Below, in pieces: positions 57,488 to 64,000 of a stretch of 64,000 bases of DNA. Below the pieces are notes generated by a model. The model was not told the origin of the DNA. It saw nothing but the letters and a program-made list of their open reading frames with translations, and ran no database searches. The stretch spans positions 12,462,001 through 12,526,000 of the forward strand of contig CP141150.1 in NCBI GenBank assembly GCA_035235625.1, given 5' to 3'. Origin of the DNA: Saururus chinensis. Taxonomy: Eukaryota; Streptophyta; Magnoliopsida; Piperales; Saururaceae. The translations under genes and the position numbers were made by a program. Numbering within the stretch: the first letter of the stretch is position 1; each line of letters begins with the position of its first letter.

Positions 57488-59450
57488 TATTATAAAAGAT
57501 GCAAGTAGTCTGACCACCTTGACCCTTGTAAATAGTTTGATAGCGCAAATAAGCATGTTGCCTGCCCTTGAGATATAGGTGTCGTGGATTGAAATTCTAC
57601 TATCCACAGGGTAGCATTGATGCGTGTGAGCCCAGTCTAACTCAAACGTGGCCAAATAAGTTAATTTAATTTTTTTCTTATTAGTTTCTAATATATTTTT
57701 ACGTTGTTAATAATATATTATTCAATATAACTAAAAAATGTTAAATAAAAATATAAGTATTTGCGACATATTAAACTCTACATCACAAATAACTATATTA
57801 TTTGCAACGTATACATATATATGTCGTAAATAATTATAAATTCTATTATTATATTTAATTTAATATATTTTATTTAAATTAACTAATATATACAAGATAT
57901 ATAATTACAAAAACAAATAAATTACTCTAAGTAATTGCAATGTTTAGGATTAAACGTCATAAATACTTTACATATTTATAATGTTTAATACTAAATGTTG
58001 CAAATATGCTAAGTATTTAGGATGTTAAATATTAAATGTTGCAAATACTTTCAAGTATTTGCAATCAATGTTTAGTATTAAATGTTGCAAATGCTCTCCA
58101 TGTTTGCTATGATTAGTATTAAATGTTGCAAAGTATTTAAACAAATGACGTAATTAGTATTATTTTAAATATTAATTTTTATTTAATATATATTATTTAA
58201 ATTACATAATATTTTATAAAATATAGAAATAAATGATATATAATTAAGAGAAAATTTAAAATTAATTTATTAAGTCCTGTTTATATGAGACTGGGCTCAT
58301 GCCCCAATTTTGTGGGGAGTCAAATTTAAAAAAAAAAAGTTTTTTAGACCCATTTGCGTAAGCCCCTATGTAGGGTTGTTGAATTTCGATCTGATAATGT
58401 AGATAACTTAAGGTGGAGGTAGGTTGCATGCCCCCTTACACTATCGATCTAAAAAAAATTTAAATAATTTCTTTACTCTTGTTTGTGTGAGACAAGAGTA
58501 CTTATGCACCTAACTTAGTGGGCCGTTAGATTTAAAATAAAAATTAAATTAATATCTTCAATCCAATTTGTGGGCCATTAGCACGAGCCCATGCATTATG
58601 GGTGGTCGGATTAATTTAATTTTTTTGAAATCCAACAGCCCACAGAGCTGGGGCATGAACCTAGTTTCACACAAATGAGACTAATAAAATTAATTTAATT
58701 TTTTTGATATCCAATTGCAGAAAGGGACATGCAACCTATGCATCCCCCGAGTTATGTTTGTCATCAAATAGAAATCCGAGAGCCCACTAAGTCAAGGCTC
58801 ACTCTGATGTGTAAGGCAGCAAATCTATCTCGGGCTTTGAGAGCGTTGGATCGAGATCGGATGGCGTAAGGCATCATGCAACCTAACTGGCCCTTGAGTT
58901 ATGTGTATCATTAGATCCAATAGTGATTTTCCATAGGGCCAGGCACACGCTTACTAACGTGACCCTATTCTCACACAAATGGGACTAAAGAAATTAATTT
59001 ATTTTTTTAAGATTTAACAGCGCAAGGGGGCATGCAACCTCCCTACCTACCCCCTGAGTTATGTGAGTCATTAGATTGAAGTTCGACTACCCACAGGGTC
59101 AGGGCTTACACTGATGTGAGTGAGCCTAGCCTCACATAATGGGACTAAAGAAATTAAAATTCTAGCCATTACATTTAAAATAATTTTTTTCAAATAAAAG
59201 GTATTTGTGATACTTAGTCATAAGCATCGCAACTAGTAGTTAATTTTTTTTCCTAATATAAGTTATTTGCTATGCTTTTAACTAAGCATTGCAACTAAGT
59301 ATATTAGTTGTGATACTTAGTCATAAGTGTCACAACTAAATGTCTTAGTTGCGATGCTTTTACATAAGCATCACAACTAGTTTAATTTTTTCCTAATATA
59401 AGGTATTTGCGACGCTTAGTCATAAATGTCATAACTAGTTTTAAATTAAT
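57488..59450. mobile_element. CACTA-like internal region, right-arm copy
   Basis: Inverted partner of 32,236-34,194, including the ~160 bp repeats (about 58,265-59,150) and the GCGACG/GTCGC short words. No transposase. Confidence 0.55.
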
Positions 59451-60719
59451 GAAGATCAAATGAAAACTCTTAGGCATGAGTTGACTTATGTATTTAGATT
59501 CTAATGGAGTCTTAGTTATCTAATTAATTAGAGGATCTTGAGCTAGATTTCTATTTAGAATTCAAAAGAAAAAAAAATTCATGTAATGTGATTCAATAAT
59601 TGTAAGTTTTATATATTTCAATATCTTTTAGCCAATAGAATTGTCCTTATAAAGATTATGGAGAATAGCTACTTACTTAAGTTGATTTAGGCTATTGTGA
59701 AACTACCGTCCACTTGACATCAAGAAAAATGAATGAAAAATAAATATAATAAATGATGCAAGTTTCAAGGATTTAGAAAAGGCTAACCTCTACAAAAATG
59801 ATATGAGGAAAAATATCATGACTTAGAAAAATGCATGGGCATAGTCTTTATGAGCTTTTATCTTTTTAAGAGAAAAATGTAAATATATTCTAGCTAAAGT
59901 GAGTTAAAAAATGAGAACTTTCTTTACTAGAATCTAAATAAATTTGTCTAAGTTTGAATAAGTGTAAATTAATTTTGGGATTAAAAATTAAAAGAGACAA
60001 GAGTTAAAAAACTTTGATAGTTTCATTTAAAAATTGATAAAAGAGGATTAAAATGTCAAAAAGAAGAAAATAAAATTAACAATAAGATACCAATGAAGTT
60101 TACTAATCTAAGGCAAGGTATAAATGAATATAATCTATGGTTACATTTAGATTGAAGGAATGTTAATTGAATATTTGTCAAGAGAGCTCAACTTTAAATG
60201 TTTTATTGTTTGATTTTTATTTTAAGCTATGATTATTGGAAAATTCTTATTTCAATGATAATGTCTTGAAATAATTTTTGGAATTAATTGGATTTTTTTG
60301 AATTTTTTTATTTTTCACAAAATAAAAATTAATTTATTTCAAGATCGATTGATTAATCCCTAGAGCGAGAGCGATTGATCGTTGGTTATAGTTTTCGTGT
60401 CAAAGTACTATTTTTAAAAATAGCTGAAGTCCTTAAACCTTTTTATTTCACTTCAAACTCTCGAGAAGAGTACAAAAAAAATGTAAAAGGCAATTTGGCA
60501 TGAATCTGCACGAGTTTATGCTAGATTTCAACCTTGATTTCAAGATCTACCGTGCGGCCATGGTATGAACCGAATACTATTTTTTATTTCAAGTGATTTT
60601 TTAAATAAAACTATTAATATAAGACAGAGGAAGTAATTAAGTCAACTCATTAAAAAAACAATTAGCTCAACTTTTTGGAAACATTAAATAGTGAAAATTA
60701 GTATTGCATGTTACAAGTG

Positions 60720-61430
60720 GTAGTGAATCTTGTTTAGTTGACCGTGGTAGTCAGGAAAGAATTAATGTGCAACATACAAGTGGTACAAGTACTTATGGGT
60801 GATAGACGTATCACCTTCCATTCTAGATAGCAAAAGCAGTGGACCAGAAGGCTCTTCGCATTGCAGATGCATTAAAGAGAACAAAATCTACTTCACCATT
60901 TACAGGGTCCTCTTTGACAGTTTAACATTGGCATGGGTCTCTATGGCTCTTAGGCAAATGGCCATAAACAGGGAAGGTCATATCAGTTTGGCAATTATAT
61001 ATTGTTTTGTGGGCCATTGATTTAGTTGTTAGCAGATAGTCCAAGCCTAAGTATCTTGGCTTTGCCACACAGACTAAACACAAACGCATTTATCCTCTCT
61101 ATTAGAAGTACAAGAGAATTTGAATAGCCATACGAATTACATGACCTACACGGACAAAAGCCTTCAAATGGACTTGTTTATCAAGTGGATATAAACTTGA
61201 ACCGAACCATACATTTCACTTGTTTATGGTTAATATAATCTTCAGGGCATACAAACAAATCAAATGGGGGCGGCTATTGAAATAATGGACTCATTCACTA
61301 GTTTCCAATGACCAATTTGTCATGGTCCTCAACTGAACTCAGGTACTCGAAAGCATGTAATCTTAGACTAGTCAAAGGAAAACCACCTCTTCTTCCCTCC
61401 CTCAGTCTATTTAAACCCTCTCTTCCCTCT
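60720..61430 (+). promoter_or_regulatory. Promoter region of chitinase gene 2
   Basis: A TATA-like TCTATTTAAA at 61,406-61,415 predicts transcription starting near 61,438-61,445, so the mRNA leader would be only about 20 bases. The upstream ~700 bp match the block before gene 1 almost perfectly. Several pyrimidine patches (CTTCCCTCC, TCTTCCCTCTCC) lie around the TATA. Confidence 0.65.
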
Positions 61431-61461
61431 CCTCCACCATGCAAGCGGTTCTAAGCAAAAA

Positions 61462-62657
61462 ATGGGTGCTTGGACTTTGGTTCTTTTGTTCTCTTTGGCA
61501 ACCTTACTGCCTGCCCACGCTGAACAGTGTGGCAGCCAAGCCGGCGGTGCCGTCTGCCCGGGAGGGCTGTGCTGCAGCCAGTACGGCTGGTGTGGCACCA
61601 CCTCTGACTACTGTGGGGATGGATGCCAGAGCCAATGTAGCGGCTCGACGCCTACGCCTGGCAGTGGGGTGGGCTCCATAATCACCGAGGCCATCTTTAA
61701 TGACATGCTTAAGCACCGCAATGATGCGGCATGTCCTGGGAGGAACTTCTACACCTACAATGGCTTCATTGCTGCAGCCGATTCCTTCAGTGGCTTTGGT
61801 ACCACCGGGGACTCGGACACTCGTAAAAGAGAGCTTGCAGCTTTTCTGGCTCAAACATCTCATGAAACCACAGGTTTGTTTAGTAGTTCAACATGACGAG
61901 TTCATGTCTCTCCCTATGCCATTTTTGTAAATTTTCCAAGAAAACTATGCTATGTCTGCAATGGATGCTTAGACATGACGAGTTCATGTCTCTCCTAATG
62001 TTTCTATGAATGTCATTGGTATGTAGGGGGATGGTCCACTGCACCGGATGGCCCATATTCATGGGGCTATTGTTTTGTCCAGGAACAAGGAAACCCAGGT
62101 GATTATTGTTCCCCAAGTGCACAATGGCCGTGTGCTGCAGGCAAGAAGTACTATGGCCGTGGCCCCATCCAAATCTCATAGTAAGTTTCCATTATGAAAT
62201 GTTTTGAGAAGTAACTTCATTAAGATGAAAATTAACTTATACTGAACCATGGATTTGCTAATTGCAAATTTGCAACCTTGTTTACAGCAACTACAACTAT
62301 GGGCCAGCAGGGCAAGCCATTAACGTGGACCTCCTCAACAACCCTGACTTGGTGGCCACAGACGCCACCATCTCCTTCAAGACGGCCATCTGGTTCTGGA
62401 TGACGCCACAGTCACCCAAGCCATCGTGCCATAATGTGATGACCGGCCAGTGGACACCGTCGAGTGCCGATGTCGCTGCAGGGAGGCAGCCTGGGTTTGG
62501 TGTTGTTACAAACATAATCAACGGCGGGCTTGAATGTGGCAAAGGAACTGATAGTAGGGTTGCTGATCGAATTGGTTTCTACAAAAGATACTGTGATATC
62601 CTGGGTGTTTCCTATGGTGCCAATCTTGACTGTTACAACCAAACGCCATTCTCTTAG
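61462..62657 (+). CDS. Class I endochitinase (GH19, hevein domain), gene 2
   Basis: The exons are 61,462-61,873, 62,027-62,180 and 62,288-62,657 (412, 154 and 370 bases), giving 311 residues. Introns are 153 and 107 bp with GT/AG ends. Signal peptide [20 protein letters not shown], hevein domain with eight Cys, short hinge, then GH19 with SHETTGGW and CFVQEQGN (catalytic Glu residues) and NYNYG. Exon 3 is identical to gene 1 at protein level; exon 1 has DS for NF near the FSGFG motif and exon 2 has GWSTAPDG for GWPTAPDG. It ends DCYNQTPFS, with no vacuolar tail. Intron 1 carries about 82 bases more than gene 1, flanked by a repeated ACATGACGAGTTCATGTCTC. The ATG at 61,439 is out of frame and probably at or before the mRNA start. 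The gene looks intact and is transcribed away from gene 1. Confidence 0.94.
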
Positions 62658-62684
62658 ATGGCTCCCCCACTATCTCTTACAATG

Positions 62685-62690
62685 AATAAA
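62685..62690 (+). terminator. Polyadenylation signal of chitinase gene 2
   Basis: AATAAA about 28 bases after the stop codon, conserved with gene 1. Confidence 0.7.
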
Positions 62691-62879
62691 AAAAAAGCTT
62701 TACCCAGATGAAGTAATGAATAATATTGCTCTCTTTGGAGAGATGTTCAATATATGAAATGCCATTTTGTTGAGAATAAACATTTATGGTTGGACTGCTA
62801 TTTACTTTGCAAACTGGAATAGCAGAGAAGGTAGAATCTTAAAGACTACTCAGTAGTACATGCAGCATCTCATATTTTA

Positions 62880-63350
62880 TATATGTTAAATTTTTGCTTT
62901 TGTTATAAAAGGAAGCTGACCTTTCCCAAGATCTTCATCTAAACTAGCCGTTGATTGCTCAAGATTGACGATGCTTTCTGTAGTTTTTGCTTCTTAAGTG
63001 TGCACCTTGTATTTTTGGGCCATCAATAACTGGTGGAAAGCTTCACCACCACCAGATTTGAGTTTATCTAGACAAGTGGTGCGCTGGTTCCACACGTCTT
63101 GAATACTCGGACTCGGTACCACTAGATTTGAGTTAATCTTTCTGAGAGCTTGAATACTGTCGACAGTTCCCGCAATAAGCTACTTAGGACTCGGTACCTT
63201 TATTCATTACTGGAGATAAGTCGTCGTTGGCGAAGTCTTCGTCTGGATTATTGAAGAATGAAACCTAGCGTTTCTAAAGTTTTATATAAGACGCCGGATC
63301 CCAAAAGCCTTCCCAATGAATTCCACGCGATTCACCTTTTCTAGAAGCAC
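62880..63350 (-). pseudogene. Unidentified gene remnant downstream of chitinase gene 2
   Basis: Right-arm copy of 28,430-28,865. The minus strand keeps SFFNNPDEDFANDDLSPVMN-like codons but has different indels, including an extra block around 63,085-63,180 that repeats CTCGGTACCACTAGATTTGA-type sequence. Because the two copies are disrupted differently, neither is likely to be coding now. Confidence 0.4.
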
Positions 63351-63504
63351 ATTGAATGTGTTGGTTTGTTTCATTTGGACTTCCTATTAGAGTAGATATA
63401 TATTGAGTTTATTGTCCCGAAGACTAGCCCACATATGTATAATGGTCTAAGTCAAGATGTAGCCTAATACGGTTAAGTCATGGGTGGGTGGGGGTACTCG
63501 GTCA

Positions 63505-63660
63505 CTCCCTCCGTCCCATAATAATTAGCTCTATTTAGTTTTGAAAAGTGAACTAGTTTTAATTTATTTTGAATGAATTACCTCCTGCTATATGTCGTTA
63601 ATATTTGTTAGAAAACAAACACTTACCAAATGGTTTGTTGTTTGGACAAACATTAACTGC
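63505..63660 (+). mobile_element. Stowaway/Tc1-mariner-like terminus, right-arm copy
   Basis: CTCCCTCCGTCCCATAATAA at 63,505 is the standard Stowaway end. The matching left-arm copy is at about 28,150-28,272. The insertion predates the IR2 duplication. The other end was not located. Confidence 0.55.
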
Positions 63661-64000
63661 ATCTCAAATATTATTATTTTGAGTATAGTACATTAATATT
63701 ATCAAATAATCTATTATAACTAATTAAAAACACACATAGAATAGGCATAATTTTCATCACCAAAATTAAGTCAATTACAAAACATATATCATATATGTTC
63801 TAACAATCTCCCATTTCTCCTATTTTGTGAAAAAATCTTACAAAATATGAAAATAAAAAAAAATTCAATTCTTTGACAATATAATGCATTAAAGTTTACT
63901 TGATAAAAACATTGTTTGACTCTCTAAGCCTTATGAGGACCATTTGGAATTAATCGTCAAAATCCTTCAACTTGCACTTAAGCTGTATACTTAAATAAAA

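Larger units (their letters stand above)
57488..64000 (-). repeat. IR2 right arm of the young inverted duplication (partner 27,788-34,194)
   Basis: An inverted copy of the left arm, still matching when the window ends at 64,000. The small net length difference (about 110 bp) includes an 82-bp difference in chitinase intron 1. Confidence 0.95.

Noticed and set aside
1-64000. tRNA, rRNA or microRNA genes
   Set aside because: I looked for tRNA-like box patterns and long rRNA blocks and saw none I could support. Several hairpins exist but are better explained by MITEs or chance palindromes.

Overview
The window is plant nuclear DNA, almost certainly from a flowering plant and possibly a monocot; I cannot name the species. 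The evidence is two intron-containing class I (hevein-domain, GH19) chitinase genes, a remnant of a cytosolic ribosomal protein uS5 (RPS2) gene, and a dense fill of plant-type transposons: Ty3/gypsy and Ty1/copia LTR elements, L1 LINEs, CACTA-like DNA transposons with CACTACAAC ends, and Mutator-, Harbinger- and Stowaway-type short elements. Most of the sequence is AT-rich and non-genic.

Layout. Bases 1-4,260 are a tandem array of a unit of about 1.35 kb. Bases 4,260-6,277 are AT-rich with a small tandem duplication. Bases 6,278-7,000 hold the broken RPS2 gene (minus). Bases 7,008-12,114 form the left arm of an older inverted duplication (IR1), carrying a LINE endonuclease fragment and LTR-element pieces. 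Bases 11,318-25,497 are nested LTR elements: a gag-protease-only element (13,264-20,757, duplication CTTAC) sits inside a gypsy element (11,318-23,686, duplication ATCTC), which sits inside a second copy of the same family. Bases 26,130-26,735 are the scrap of a fourth chitinase locus with a Mutator-type MITE at its edge. Bases 27,788-34,194 are the left arm of a younger inverted duplication (IR2) with chitinase gene 1 (minus). Bases 34,195-37,207 are CACTA-like material built of pyrimidine tracts and GCGACG palindromes. Bases 37,208-42,714 are the IR1 right arm. Bases 42,715-50,124 are transposon debris. Bases 50,125-54,058 are a chitinase pseudogene split by a LINE in intron 1. Bases 54,059-57,487 hold its upstream region, a Harbinger-type MITE and another CACTA end. 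Bases 57,488-64,000 are the IR2 right arm with chitinase gene 2 (plus), which runs off the window.

The only genes that look whole are the two chitinases. They encode nearly identical secreted chitin-binding endochitinases expected to attack fungal cell-wall chitin. Both lack the C-terminal tail seen in the pseudogene, so secretion to the apoplast rather than vacuolar delivery is likely. The cluster shows repeated local duplication (at least four chitinase loci), decay of two of them, and two interleaved inverted duplications whose edges coincide with CACTA-type ends. I saw no new enzymatic or defence system. The most unusual feature is this architecture: interleaved inverted duplications bounded by CACTA ends around a chitinase cluster.
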